DNA from: Bacillota bacterium
GTDB lineage: Bacteria > Bacillota > UBA4882 > UBA8346
Direction: 5' to 3'
Assembly: GCA_023410535.1 (NCBI GenBank)
Contig: JAEYPR010000011.1
Span: forward strand, 62,001-126,000
Length of the DNA: 64,000 nucleotides
Of this stretch, positions 1 to 8,477 are shown one piece after another (positions within the stretch are counted from its first letter, which is position 1; the number at the start of each line of letters is the position of its first letter). The position numbers were made by a program, and so were the translations under genes. Under the pieces are notes generated by a model that made no database searches, was not told the DNA's origin, and was given only the letters and a program-made list of their open reading frames with translations.

Positions 1-924
1 GCGCGAGGCATAAATCGCCGAAAGGATGATGCAGAGCAGGATACAAACGGCTCCCGCCAATAGACTCAAACCGATAAAGCGGTTTAAGGTCAGGTAAGCC
101 ACTTTGCTGGGGGTGACGGAGAGAAAATCCAAGCCCAACTCTTCCGAATGCGAGCGTACCACCAGCATATCACGGGTGTTATAGGTGATCCAGTTCTTGT
201 CGCGCAGTATTTTGCCGAGTTCAGCCAGGAGCGTCTGGCTCGATTTCGAATCGCCGCTCGACAGCAACAATTCGTTTTCCTGGTTGATCAGCAATATGGT
301 CCGGTCATTGGCCAGCTTCAGATTGCCCAGGACCCGTTTAAAGTCGGCGATTTTAATGTTGATGGCGACCACAATTCCATTGGAGGCTTTTTCAAACACC
401 GTGAGATACTCCACCGTATCCGGGAGCGTGGCATAAAGGCGCGCGTTACGGCGGATAAACCGGGTGGTGGGATTGGCTTCGCAAACCGACAGCCAATCCC
501 GGTCGGGCAGCTCATAATACGTGTGAATATTGGCATTACTGGTCAGATACCAGCCATGGTCGTTGGGATAATAAACGTAGATCGAATCGATATAGTCGCT
601 GGAGTTGGCGATGGCTTGCAGATGTTGGACAACGTGTTGATAGGTCAGGTATTCGCCAAAACTCATTTTATATTTCATAAAAGTCTTTTTGATCGAGTTG
701 ACGATGGATTGATCCCCCAAAAACTTCAGCACTTTGGTGGAATCATGAAACATCAGGGTCGAAATCTCCTGAACCAGTTCCAGTTTGTCGAGGGTCTCCT
801 GGTTGGCGTTGCTGCGCAATCCCCCGTACGATAAGAGAAAATAAGTGGAACTGAGCAACAGGATCGGTAAAATCGATAAGCTCAGCGTATACGAGAGATT
901 GTTCAGAAAAAACCGTTTCCGCAT
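1..924 (-). CDS. Sensor histidine kinase, N-terminal part (YesM-like), cut by window edge
   Basis: The reading frame stays open for 308 codons from an ATG at 924, behind a GGGAGC ribosome site, to the window edge. Residues about 8-30 form a first membrane segment, residues 31-280 an extracytoplasmic region of the size of a dCache-like sensor, and residues about 283-306 a second membrane segment. HAMP and kinase domains would lie beyond position 1. The gene starts 27 nt after the stop of an AraC-type response regulator on the same strand. That pairing is typical of YesM/YesN systems, which control sugar ABC transporters in Bacillota. The kinase domain itself is not visible, so the class is inferred from topology and the partner gene. 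Confidence 0.8.
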   Translation of the reverse strand, partial: MRKRFFLNNLSYTLSLSILPILLLSSTYFLLSYGGLRSNANQETLDKLELVQEISTLMFHDSTKVLKFLGDQSIVNSIKKTFMKYKMSFGEYLTYQHVVQHLQAIANSSDYIDSIYVYYPNDHGWYLTSNANIHTYYELPDRDWLSVCEANPTTRFIRRNARLYATLPDTVEYLTVFEKASNGIVVAINIKIADFKRVLGNLKLANDRTILLINQENELLLSSGDSKSSQTLLAELGKILRDKNWITYNTRDMLVVRSHSEELGLDFLSVTPSKVAYLTLNRFIGLSLLAGAVCILLCIILSAIYASR

Positions 925-951
925 ATTTTGCTCCCTTTGACTTTGGAGTGA

Positions 952-1809
952 CTATTTACGGTATTCCGAGGGCGTCGTCCCGTAATATTGATAAAAGGCG
1001 CGGGAAAAGCTCTTTTGGTTGTCGTATCCCACCATTTGCGAGACCTCGTAGAGTTTGACATTGATGTTGCACAATAACGAAGCCGCTTTTTTCATGCGCA
1101 CCGAAAGCAGATACTCCGAGAAAGAGATCTTGGCGTACTTGTGAAAAACCCGGGAAATGTAATTGGGACTGAAACCGACGGCCGCTGCCACAGTTTCCAG
1201 GGATGCGGTGGCCAAATGCTCTTCGATATAGCTTTTGACCGAGGCGACAATCTCGGGGTAATACCCCTGATACAACGGATGGCTCTCCTCGGGTTCCGCC
1301 GGGATCGTCTCATTTTCCTGCGAGGTCGCACTTTCGTACAGACGGGAAAATGTGTCGATCAATACTTGATATTTGACCGGTTTGACAATATAATCCCGCA
1401 CTCCGTGCAACAAACCTTGCCGCGCGTATTCAAAATCGGTATAGCTTGAGAGAAACACGATCATCACCTGCGGTTTCTCTTCATAAATGGCTTTCGCTAA
1501 GGCAATCCCATCCATTACCGGCATCCGGATATCGGTCAATACGACGTCGACGGGATTTTCACGGAGATAATCCAAGGCCATTTTCCCATTGTTAAATTGC
1601 CCCACGGCGGTATAGCCCAGTGTATCCCAGGGAAAGAGGTCGACTAGGCCGGAGCAGATCGCCGGCTCGTCATCCACCACAATCAATCGCAACTTTTTCA
1701 GTTTTGCTGTGGCGAGGTTAGGGTTGTCCAACGTATCTTCACTTCCTACAGATTGCGATTGTCTATTGTCTGAATCAAAGCATAACAAGCTAATTCTATT
1801 ATACCCCAT
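952..1809 (-). CDS. Response regulator, receiver plus AraC-type DNA-binding domain (YesN-like)
   Basis: The receiver domain has the acidic pair in VVDDEP, the phosphoacceptor Asp in LTDIRMPVMDG and the conserved Lys in YIVKPVK. The last 100 residues form two AraC-type helix-turn-helix motifs, with SPNYISRVFHK and the terminal GYDNQKSFSRAF/GTTPSEYR signature. It is followed directly by the membrane sensor kinase. The start is uncertain. The ATG at 1809 gives 26 residues before the receiver domain. A TTG at 1731 has a better-placed GGAAGTG ribosome site and gives a normal N-terminus. A promoter-like sequence overlaps the ATG, which favours the TTG. Its target is not identifiable, although an ABC sugar-binding protein lies at 41-42.6 kb. 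Confidence 0.85.
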   Translation of the reverse strand: MGYNRISLLCFDSDNRQSQSVGSEDTLDNPNLATAKLKKLRLIVVDDEPAICSGLVDLFPWDTLGYTAVGQFNNGKMALDYLRENPVDVVLTDIRMPVMDGIALAKAIYEEKPQVMIVFLSSYTDFEYARQGLLHGVRDYIVKPVKYQVLIDTFSRLYESATSQENETIPAEPEESHPLYQGYYPEIVASVKSYIEEHLATASLETVAAAVGFSPNYISRVFHKYAKISFSEYLLSVRMKKAASLLCNINVKLYEVSQMVGYDNQKSFSRAFYQYYGTTPSEYRK

Positions 1810-1827
1810 CCAAATCCCTTAGAACAA
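1798..1827 (-). promoter_or_regulatory. Predicted promoter of the two-component genes
   Basis: On the minus strand TTGTTC and a perfect TATAAT are separated by 18 nt. The -10 box lies inside the first codons of the longest reading frame of the response regulator. If it is used, translation must begin further in, at the TTG at 1731. Confidence 0.45.
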
Positions 1828-2514
1828 GTATGGGAGTATGGCAGCAAAATCCGCAACCCGTTCCGGAATTTCAAGATGCCGCTGATAACGGTCGAGCAAC
1901 ATCGTTTTCATGCCTAACGCTTTTGGGACCAGATAATCATTCCGTAAGTCATCGCCGATGAAACAAACTGCGGACGGCGGAGTCCCGATCCGGTCAAGCG
2001 CCATCCGGTATATTTCAGGGCTTGGTTTACGATAACCGACATTAATCGAACTGATCACAAAATCAAAAAAATGCCCAATGCCGTTGGTCGTTAATAATTC
2101 CTCCACTCCACCGGGAACTTTGAAGTTTGAAACCACCCCCAGCTTATAGGTTGCTTGCAACTTACCCAACACACGCTGGACGTCCGGTCTGACGTAACAA
2201 TGGGACCGGTAGGTTTGCCAGAAATTTTCCTGCAACCGGGTTATCACTCCGTCTTGGAACGCGGTGCTTTCCGTGGGAAACTTCCGCCTTGCCATCAGTC
2301 CGAAACGATCGGAGAGAGGGTATTCCCGGTCATGAAACTGATCGTCCAAATTGTGTTTGGCATCGTGATATTCAGCCGAAAACTGTGCAAAACTTTCCCA
2401 TAACCGTTCCAGGCCGGAGCCTTCAAAAGCCCAACGCGCATCCTCGTCAGCGCCTTGCCAATCATGTAAATCAACCAACGTCTCCATGCAATCAAATAGT
2501 AAGTATTTGACCAT
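1819..2514 (-). CDS. HAD-family hydrolase, variant motif I
   Basis: This 231-residue protein has a HAD fold. Motif I is FDCMETLVD (nucleophile Asp8), motif II lies in GVVSNFK, the Lys in YRKPSPEIY is motif III, and FIGDDLRND is motif IV. Size and order resemble the YjjG/YfnB nucleotidase-like group with an alpha-helical cap. The second Asp of the usual DxD is replaced by Met10, so the usual general acid/base is missing. The substrate is unknown. The ATG at 2514 was chosen because AAGGAG lies five bases upstream; an in-frame ATG 18 nt earlier has no such site. The response regulator follows within 10 nt. Confidence 0.8.
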   Translation of the reverse strand: MVKYLLFDCMETLVDLHDWQGADEDARWAFEGSGLERLWESFAQFSAEYHDAKHNLDDQFHDREYPLSDRFGLMARRKFPTESTAFQDGVITRLQENFWQTYRSHCYVRPDVQRVLGKLQATYKLGVVSNFKVPGGVEELLTTNGIGHFFDFVISSINVGYRKPSPEIYRMALDRIGTPPSAVCFIGDDLRNDYLVPKALGMKTMLLDRYQRHLEIPERVADFAAILPYLF

Positions 2515-2556
2515 TGCTTCTCCTTGATCCATATTGATGGTCTATTTAAATTTTAA

Positions 2557-2581
2557 GCCTTCCGCAAGCATCACGGAAGGC
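2557..2581 (-). terminator. Intrinsic terminator after the GNAT gene
   Basis: GCCTTCCG pairs with CGGAAGGC around a 9-nt loop. On the minus strand it is followed by a TTAAAATTT tract. It lies just downstream of the double-GNAT gene. Confidence 0.6.
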
Positions 2582-2618
2582 CTTGGTCGTTGCGCTATCG
2601 TAACGGAATGAATGAAAG

Positions 2619-3590
2619 TCAATTTCCGTTGGACTCGCTCTCAGCGTAAATTCGCTCATCGATCCGCCGCGCGACACTGTAAGTGTAAGCGGTAAAATGT
2701 TTCAGCCAAAATCCGCTGGCGGTCGGGTTAAAGCTTTCAAAGTCGACGCCGCAGCGAATTACCCCTTCCACGGTCAACCGTTCCATCAACCACGCCAACA
2801 GCGCCGTGTAAATGCCGGACCCGCGGTATTCCGGCAATAGGTAGGCGCCGCAAATATTAACCATGTCCGGAGCTTCCGTGGCGAAATTTTCACCCGAGGC
2901 GGCGACCTCGATAAAACCGATTACTTGCTCCCGATCCCGGGCGACAAAAAAACGCGCTTGCCGTTCGGCCTGCTCCGCTAGGATCTGTTCAAGCTCCTCG
3001 GTCCGGACCGGCATAAACATCGGACTGTTCCGCAGATGTCCTTTTAACGCCTGCTTCAGTGGGACAATCGTTGCGAGGGCTTCCGCCGGAAGTTCAGCGA
3101 ACTGAGACAATGACGGGATTACGCCCGCGACCGGCGCGACCGGCCGGATGGCGTCGACGCAACGCAACCCGAACCCGTTCCAGTAAAAACTGGTTAATGC
3201 CGCTTGATCATGGGCGTATAAGGCGACGACATGACTTAAGATGCCTTCTTTCACCCATTGGGCGGCGGCGTTTTGATATAACAACGAATAGATCCGCTTG
3301 CGTTGACCGGGCACGGTTCCGTGGGCGTGAATCGGCGAAAAATTGCCCATCACCTTGCCGAAATAATTGTTCCGCGGTTCATAACAGGTCAGAAAACCGA
3401 CCATTTCCCCCGCGTCAATCGCCACCACGCCCAGTTGATGATCAACCATTTTTGTGAGCATCTCACAGAAAAGCTCCTGGTAATCCCCATCCGGTAGGAT
3501 CGTTACGTTTTGGCGTTCTTGCAAATATTCCGCCAAAGCGAGGCGAGCGGCAGTTTCGATATGATGAAAATTGAAGGTCTCAAATTGCAT
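2619..3590 (-). CDS. GNAT-family N-acetyltransferase, two-domain
   Basis: This 323-residue protein shows a C-terminal GNAT acetyl-CoA site (YLLPEYRGSGIYTALL, about residues 240-260) and a degenerate N-terminal half of similar layout (MVGFLTCYEPRNN and PGQRKRIYSLL). This suggests a duplicated GNAT fold. The acyl acceptor cannot be predicted. The ATG at 3590 is preceded by AGGAG; the reading frame extends 14 codons further without a ribosome site. It stands alone, with a terminator downstream. Confidence 0.75.
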   Translation of the reverse strand: MQFETFNFHHIETAARLALAEYLQERQNVTILPDGDYQELFCEMLTKMVDHQLGVVAIDAGEMVGFLTCYEPRNNYFGKVMGNFSPIHAHGTVPGQRKRIYSLLYQNAAAQWVKEGILSHVVALYAHDQAALTSFYWNGFGLRCVDAIRPVAPVAGVIPSLSQFAELPAEALATIVPLKQALKGHLRNSPMFMPVRTEELEQILAEQAERQARFFVARDREQVIGFIEVAASGENFATEAPDMVNICGAYLLPEYRGSGIYTALLAWLMERLTVEGVIRCGVDFESFNPTASGFWLKHFTAYTYSVARRIDERIYAESESNGN

Positions 3591-3748
3591 TAACGGCGAT
3601 CTCCTATTAATTAGGTTGCATTGATCCTTCATTAATCATCCATCATTTCCAACCAAATGGCAAGGGGGAGAATGAGTATAGCAATTTTAAACATCAACAA
3701 ATGTCGAAACCCGAACCAAAGTGGCATCCTACCGGATAAGCAACCCAA

Positions 3749-4282
3749 CTAACCTGGGATTTGTTTAATAACTTTGGCCGGAATTCCACCGACAATCGAA
3801 TTCGGCGGCACGTCTTTGGTCACAACGGCGTTCGCTCCGATAATACAATTGTCACCAATCGTCACCCCCGCCACGATCGTCGCTTTGGTGCCAATCCAAA
3901 TGTTATTACCGATGGTAATCAGCTTATTTACCGAACCTTGTTTGTTAAAGGGCACTCCCGGTATATCATAGCGATGGTTATGGTCACGGATAACCACATA
4001 ATCAGCCAACATCACATCATTGCCGATCGTTATGCGCTGTTTGGCAACAATCGTTGAAAAACTGCCGATCAGAACATTGTTCCCCATATCAATTTTCGCG
4101 TCCTGATATGCCACAATCTTGGCATGAGGTTGAACCTTCAAATGGGCTCCCGAATGAAACAAACCCGATACCCGCCAATAGGATTTAAAACTGATTCGTG
4201 ATGGGATCTGGATATTAATCTTTGAATAGAGCATTTTCAAGAGTAACGCCCGACAGGCAGGCAAGAAGTTTTCAATTTTCAC
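3749..4282 (-). CDS. Hexapeptide-repeat acyltransferase (LbH family)
   Basis: From about residue 55 the protein is built of [LIV]GxxxxI-type hexapeptide turns (IGSFSTIVA, ITIGNDVML, ITIGNNIWIG, VTIGDNCIIGANAVV), which form a left-handed beta-helix. HNHRY carries the His expected in the active site of sugar or maltose O-acetyltransferases. The family acetylates sugars or surface polysaccharides with acetyl-CoA. A GTG at 4282 was taken as start because GAGGTG lies six bases before it; a GTG three codons earlier is the alternative. No polysaccharide locus adjoins it, so the substrate is unknown. Confidence 0.8.
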   Translation of the reverse strand: MKIENFLPACRALLLKMLYSKINIQIPSRISFKSYWRVSGLFHSGAHLKVQPHAKIVAYQDAKIDMGNNVLIGSFSTIVAKQRITIGNDVMLADYVVIRDHNHRYDIPGVPFNKQGSVNKLITIGNNIWIGTKATIVAGVTIGDNCIIGANAVVTKDVPPNSIVGGIPAKVIKQIPG

Positions 4283-4507
4283 AACAGCCACCTCATTTTC
4301 AAGTCTATGCTTCTATTTTAGTGCACATTAATTAAGAAGACAAACACACATATAACCAATATCGTTAAAAGCAGCCAGAAAGGGACCCCGCCAAGGATGT
4401 TGTAAACTAATATTCACTTAACCTATCAAGAATATTTTTTCGGAATGAGAAATCAAAAAAGGCGACACCGTACACGAGTTTTCACGTATCTTTAAATGTG
4501 GTTGGGT

Positions 4508-4536
4508 TTGTAAATGAACATGCATTCCATTATAAT
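4508..4536 (+). promoter_or_regulatory. Predicted promoter of dctP
   Basis: TTGTAA and TATAAT are separated by exactly 17 nt, about 115 bp upstream of the dctP start. The rest of the 370-bp gap (4283-4653) is AT-rich, and I saw no other structure in it. Confidence 0.6.
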
Positions 4537-4653
4537 ATGTTTTGTAAATTAATTATTTCATTTTTGTAAAAATAATTGCATCGTCGCTAAAGGACGTTCC
4601 AGCGTTATTTTCGTCGATATGGCCATGAGCAAAGAATGAAAAGGAGCGTAAAA

Positions 4654-5643
4654 ATGAAAAAACATTCGAAGTTGATCGCCTTTACACTCATTGTCTTGCT
4701 CGTTTTAATGACCTCATTCCCCGGTTTCGCCACTCCGAAATATAATTGGAAATTGGCTTCGGTTCTGGCCGAATCCCATCCGGTACATAAAGCCCTTGTC
4801 TTCTTTGCCGACCGGGTCGGTACCTTAACCAAAGGGGAAGTTAAAATCACCGTCTTTCCCGCCGGCCAATTAGGTCAGGAAAAAGACTATATCGAAGGCG
4901 CGAAACTCGGCTCAATCGAGATCACCAAAGTTTCAGCCGCTGCCTTAGGCCAATTCTCTGACAAATTGCAGGTTGTCAGTTTGCCGTTTCTCTTTGAGAG
5001 CACTGAACACCAACACAAAGTGCTTGATGGTCCAGTCGGTAAAACTTTAATGGCCGATATTGAAGCGAAAGGTTTTAAAGGACTTGCTTGGTTTGACGCC
5101 GGTTTCCGCAGCATGTCAACCCGGGAAAAACCAATCCGGGTTCCGGCCGATATGAAAGGTTTAAAGATTCGCGTCATGCAAAGCAAACCATTGATTGACA
5201 CCATCAACGCCTTCGGCGCCGCCGCCGTTCCGATGGGAATGGATGATGTTTACATCTCTTTGCAGACCAAAGTGATCGATGGTTGGGAAAATAACGAACC
5301 GTCGGTGTTATCCGCCAATATGCAAGAAGTATGTAAGTATTACTCTTATACCCGTCACACTTTGATTCCGGATATCTTCGTCATGAGCAAATCAGTTTAT
5401 GATTCAGCCAGCCCTAAAGTACAAAAAGCATTGCTGCAAGCAGCGAAGGAAGCGACCGTGATGCAACGGAAGATTTGGGCGGACGATATTGATAAAACCG
5501 TCAAAACCTTAAAAGCGAAAGGCGTGATCTTTAACGAAGTCGATAATCTCAAAGACTTCCAATCCGTTGCGCAACCGGTGCTCAAACAGTATGAAAAGAC
5601 AGTCGGCGCCGATCTGTTGCACCAGATCCTCAATACCAAATAG
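4654..5643 (+). CDS. dctP: TRAP transporter solute-binding protein, DctP family
   Basis: This 329-residue exported protein begins with a signal peptide (KKHSKLIAFTLIVLLVLM... ending near residue 27) and has no lipobox. It shows family hallmarks: the AGQLGQEKDYIEGAKLG segment, the substrate Arg region FDAGFRSMST, LKIRVMQS, and the stretch PMGMDDVYISLQTKVIDGWENN. Such proteins deliver C4-dicarboxylates, sugar acids or similar anions to a DctQM membrane pair. The ATG at 4654 has AAGGAG nine bases upstream. No intact dctQ or dctM follows, only a fused remnant at 5709, so the protein is probably orphaned. Confidence 0.9.
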   Translation: MKKHSKLIAFTLIVLLVLMTSFPGFATPKYNWKLASVLAESHPVHKALVFFADRVGTLTKGEVKITVFPAGQLGQEKDYIEGAKLGSIEITKVSAAALGQFSDKLQVVSLPFLFESTEHQHKVLDGPVGKTLMADIEAKGFKGLAWFDAGFRSMSTREKPIRVPADMKGLKIRVMQSKPLIDTINAFGAAAVPMGMDDVYISLQTKVIDGWENNEPSVLSANMQEVCKYYSYTRHTLIPDIFVMSKSVYDSASPKVQKALLQAAKEATVMQRKIWADDIDKTVKTLKAKGVIFNEVDNLKDFQSVAQPVLKQYEKTVGADLLHQILNTK

Positions 5644-5657
5644 TTCCTATGGTTGCG

Positions 5658-5685
5658 GCGGTCGTGGTAGTAATGCCACGACCGT
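5658..5685 (+). terminator. Hairpin after dctP
   Basis: GGTCGTGG pairs perfectly with CCACGACC around an 8-nt loop, and flanking bases extend the stem. No U-run follows. It may be a processing or stability hairpin between dctP and the former permease genes rather than a true terminator. Confidence 0.5.
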
Positions 5686-5708
5686 CTATTAATATGGAGG
5701 TAGATACG

Positions 5709-5857
5709 ATGCAGAAATACTGGATACGATGGGTTGATAACTTTAAAAAATTTCGGAAGCGATGTTGGTGCTCTGGCGATGCTGCTAATTTCAGGCCTTA
5801 GCAACCTACATTCCCTGGTTCACTGCTTACTCATCAAGCCTATTCCCTAAAAAATAG
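5709..5857 (+). pseudogene. Fused remnant of TRAP permease genes dctQ and dctM
   Basis: A start codon at 5709, behind a good GGAGG site, opens MQKYWIRWVDNFKKF, a typical beginning for a small TRAP permease subunit. The frame ends after 30 codons. Shifting frames recovers ALAMLLISGL and then LATYIPWFTAYSSSLFPKK to a stop at 5857. The last piece resembles the C-terminal end of DctM-type permeases. The parts lie in three different frames and total under 150 bp, whereas dctQM normally spans about 1.8 kb. I infer a large internal deletion plus frameshifts. A homology search with the patched translation would settle it. Confidence 0.45.
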
Positions 5858-5873
5858 CTGTTAATAATTATAA

Positions 5874-5910
5874 GAAAAAAACTACCCTTTAGACTAGGAC
5901 AGTTTTTTTC
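5874..5910. terminator. Bidirectional A/T-tract hairpin
   Basis: GAAAAAAACT pairs with AGTTTTTTTC (10 bp), with a short inner CC/GG pairing. It lies between the TRAP remnant and the DUF1919 gene and is a plausible terminator for the former dct operon. Confidence 0.55.
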
Positions 5911-5984
5911 AATGAAAACGCAGGAATTTACATTATATTCACGAATGGTAGAACATTTGAATCAAAGGTCCATTTGGAATTAAT

Positions 5985-5998
5985 AGACCTGGAGGTCT
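5985..5998 (+). promoter_or_regulatory. Ribosome-site-sequestering hairpin before DUF1919 gene
   Basis: AGACC and GGTCT pair around TGGA, so the GGAGG ribosome site sits in the loop and 3-prime arm of a small stem, four bases before the ATG at 6002. It could lower or tune translation. Confidence 0.3.
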
Positions 5999-6001
5999 TT
6001 T

Positions 6002-6649
6002 ATGAAATTCAAACAACTAAAAAAACGGTTGAAACAGCCTTTTATGCCTTTTATTTGCTATTGTCGTAGGCTTCTCCTTAAAAACATCGACTTTTCAATT
6101 ATCTCCAACAACTGCTGGGGGGGCTTTGTCTATCAATATTTCGGACTCGGGTATCGTACTCCTTTTATTGGCCTTTTTATCAATACGCCATGTTATTTAA
6201 AATTATTGAAAAACATTGATCTGATCTACGAAAAGCTGCGCTTCATTCAGGCTTCCGAATCTCGTTACATAACCTATATGAAAGAAGCAGATATATATGA
6301 CAAGTATCCAATCGGGGTACTTGGCGAGGATATTGAGATTCATTTCTTACATTATTCCAGCGCGGAAGAAGCTCGGATGAAATGGGAAAAACGTCTACCT
6401 AGGCTTAATCGCAATAACTTATTGGTTAAATTTAACCAAACTTCGCCTTCACCAGACTTATTAACAGAATTTGATCAATTGCCCTATAAAAATAAGATCT
6501 GTTTTACCGCCGGAGTGTTTCCGGAGATTAAATCAGCAATATTTTTATCGAGATTTCGTCATGAAGGTCAGGTTCGTTTTGAACATCGTTATTATCGAAA
6601 ACATATGAATATTGTTAAATATTTGAATTCCATGTTCAAAAATGAATAA
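6002..6649 (+). CDS. DUF1919 family protein
   Basis: This 215-residue soluble protein carries the DUF1919 signature: FSIISNNCWGG, then YQYFGLGYRTPFIGLFI, then PIGVLGEDIEIHFLHY. The C-terminal half has ARMKWEKRLPRLNRNNLLVKF and a final FRHEGQVRFEHRYY. Members are found near exopolysaccharide or glycan loci, and their biochemical role is not established. The gene is clearly more AT-rich than its neighbours and stands alone, which suggests horizontal acquisition. The start at 6002 is behind GGAGG. Confidence 0.8.
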   Translation: MKFKQLKKRLKQPFMPFICYCRRLLLKNIDFSIISNNCWGGFVYQYFGLGYRTPFIGLFINTPCYLKLLKNIDLIYEKLRFIQASESRYITYMKEADIYDKYPIGVLGEDIEIHFLHYSSAEEARMKWEKRLPRLNRNNLLVKFNQTSPSPDLLTEFDQLPYKNKICFTAGVFPEIKSAIFLSRFRHEGQVRFEHRYYRKHMNIVKYLNSMFKNE

Positions 6650-6656
6650 TTTTAAA

Positions 6657-7343
6657 TCACCCAATACCGCAATGTTTCGGGCAGATCTTCCGGCACAAAT
6701 TGCAGGCATACACCGCGCCGCCGCCGGGAGAGTATTTCCCGGAGGCGTTCCGGCATTTACTTTGTTCGATAGTAACGCCGTCAAGGGCTTGAGCCGGACA
6801 GGCCTTCAAACAGATCCGGCAGTCCGGCGGACAGGTTTGATACGTCGCCACCGGATCGGCTTCATAAGCCGTGTCTACCAGAACCGCACCCAGCCATAAC
6901 ATATTCCCGAACCGCTCGTTAACCAACAAGGTGTTTTTCCCGATCTGCCCCAAACCCGCCAAAACCGCAGCGTGTTTCAACGATAAAATTCCGCGGCCGT
7001 GTTGACGCTCCTCATCCCAATACTCATACGGTTCGGTGGAGGGAATGGGCACCGCCCATTTTCCGTCCTCCTCCAATTCCCGGGCTAGTTGAAACGCAAC
7101 CGAATCAATCTTATCCGCGAGTCGATTCCGGACAAAAGTGTAAGCGGCTTGGGATGAACCATACAACGTTCCGGTGGGAAAGCGCACTGCAAATACAATG
7201 ACGCTTTGACAATCCTTGACAAGATCGGTTGGATGAAACCCCGGCGGCGCGTCATGAAAACGATCGATCGAAGCAATCCCTGCAATGTCGGTCTCTAATT
7301 CGGCCAGGCGTTGTTTGACCCCTTTCGCATCGGTGATACTCAT
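6657..7343 (-). CDS. Short QueG-like 4Fe-4S protein
   Basis: This 228-residue protein resembles epoxyqueuosine reductase in its central part (ILSLKHAAVLAGLGQIGKNTLLVNERFGNMLWLGAVL). A C-terminal ferredoxin-like segment follows, with CPPDCRICLKACP and CNLCRKICP, enough for two 4Fe-4S clusters. QueG proper is 300-380 residues long and has a C-terminal HEAT region, which is absent here. The protein is therefore better called a QueG-related Fe-S oxidoreductase of unknown substrate. The ATG at 7343 has GGAGGAAACTGGAG upstream. It is divergent from the LysR gene, which may regulate it. Confidence 0.8.
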   Translation of the reverse strand: MSITDAKGVKQRLAELETDIAGIASIDRFHDAPPGFHPTDLVKDCQSVIVFAVRFPTGTLYGSSQAAYTFVRNRLADKIDSVAFQLARELEEDGKWAVPIPSTEPYEYWDEERQHGRGILSLKHAAVLAGLGQIGKNTLLVNERFGNMLWLGAVLVDTAYEADPVATYQTCPPDCRICLKACPAQALDGVTIEQSKCRNASGKYSPGGGAVYACNLCRKICPKHCGIG

Positions 7344-7514
7344 CTCCAGTTTCCTCCTCTACGATTTCATCCATTCCGACATCATAACCAGATTTTTTAT
7401 ACCATACTAGACTGTTGACTAAAAGTATCGTATCATAAAATTAGCAATAGGTGAAACCGATAGTTTCGATTGTTTGCTTCGTTAAAACCGATTGAGTTTG
7501 GTGGTGACGCTGAT

Positions 7515-8405
7515 TTGGAATTTCGTCAATTAAAAACCTTTGTAACGATCGTCAAGTGCCTGAATTTCACCAAAGCCGCCGAGCAACTGGGGTATGCCCA
7601 ATCTTCCGTAACCGAGCACATTCAAGCTTTGGAAGCCGAGTTGGACACGATGTTATTTGAGCGCCTCGGAAAACAGCTCAAACTCACCCAAGATGGTGAA
7701 CTATTCTACAACTATGCCGAGCAGTTATTGAAACTGTCCGATGAGGCTAAAAATCAAATTCTCCATTCCCAAACTCCCCGGGGCTTGATTACGATCGCCA
7801 CACCGGAATCGTTTTGCCAATACCATTTGGCGCCGATCCTGAAAGAATTTCGAAAGGCCTATCCTTTGGTCGAAGTCCAGTTGTCTTTTGGCAAATATAG
7901 CGATTTCAACACCAAACTCCGGAAAAATACCGCTGATATCGCTTTCTTTTTCGACCGACCAAGTTCTGAAACGGACTTGGTGACCGAAAATCTGTTTGAA
8001 GAGCCGATGGCGGTCATTGCCGCTCCCAACCACCCGTTCGCCGCAAAAGACCGGTTTCTCCCCGAAGACTGCACCGGTCAAACCCTAATTCTTACGGAAC
8101 CCGGTTGCAGTTACCGGCAACTGTTTGAGAGTATGTTAACTCAAGCCGGGGTCAAGCCGGCTACCATCGTTAACATGGGCAACAATGAGGTGATCAAACA
8201 GTTCGTGATCGATGGCTGGGGAATCGGTTTCTTGCCCTATATTGTCGTGGCGCAGGAAGTAACGGCCAATAAAATCGTCGCCTTGCCATGGGGCGGCGCT
8301 CCCTTTGCCATTTACGCGCAGATCGTTTATCATAAAGACAAATGGTTTTCACCGGCCTTACGTGCTTTTTATGACTTGGCGATGGAACGGTTGGCGCTTA
8401 AATAA
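7515..8405 (+). CDS. LysR-family transcriptional regulator
   Basis: The N-terminal winged helix-turn-helix (FRQLKTFVTIVKCLNFTKAAEQLGYAQSSVTEHIQALE) is characteristic. A type 2 periplasmic-binding-like effector domain follows from about residue 90. Total length is 296 residues, normal for the family. A TTG at 7515 was preferred because it sits eight bases after GGTGGTG and gives the usual N-terminus; an ATG at 7470 adds 15 residues. The gene is divergent from the QueG-like gene across about 170 bp, which is the usual target arrangement for LysR regulators. The effector is unknown. Confidence 0.9.
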   Translation: MEFRQLKTFVTIVKCLNFTKAAEQLGYAQSSVTEHIQALEAELDTMLFERLGKQLKLTQDGELFYNYAEQLLKLSDEAKNQILHSQTPRGLITIATPESFCQYHLAPILKEFRKAYPLVEVQLSFGKYSDFNTKLRKNTADIAFFFDRPSSETDLVTENLFEEPMAVIAAPNHPFAAKDRFLPEDCTGQTLILTEPGCSYRQLFESMLTQAGVKPATIVNMGNNEVIKQFVIDGWGIGFLPYIVVAQEVTANKIVALPWGGAPFAIYAQIVYHKDKWFSPALRAFYDLAMERLALK

Positions 8406-8477
8406 CAAAAAGAAACTCCCCAAAAACAGGCAGTTCCCCGATGACTAAAGCTTTGTTAACCGGTGACGGCGACCGCT

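Noticed and set aside
148..834. 228-codon plus-strand frame at the left end
   Set aside because: It lies entirely antisense to the sensor kinase gene, which has a ribosome site, membrane segments and a matching regulator.
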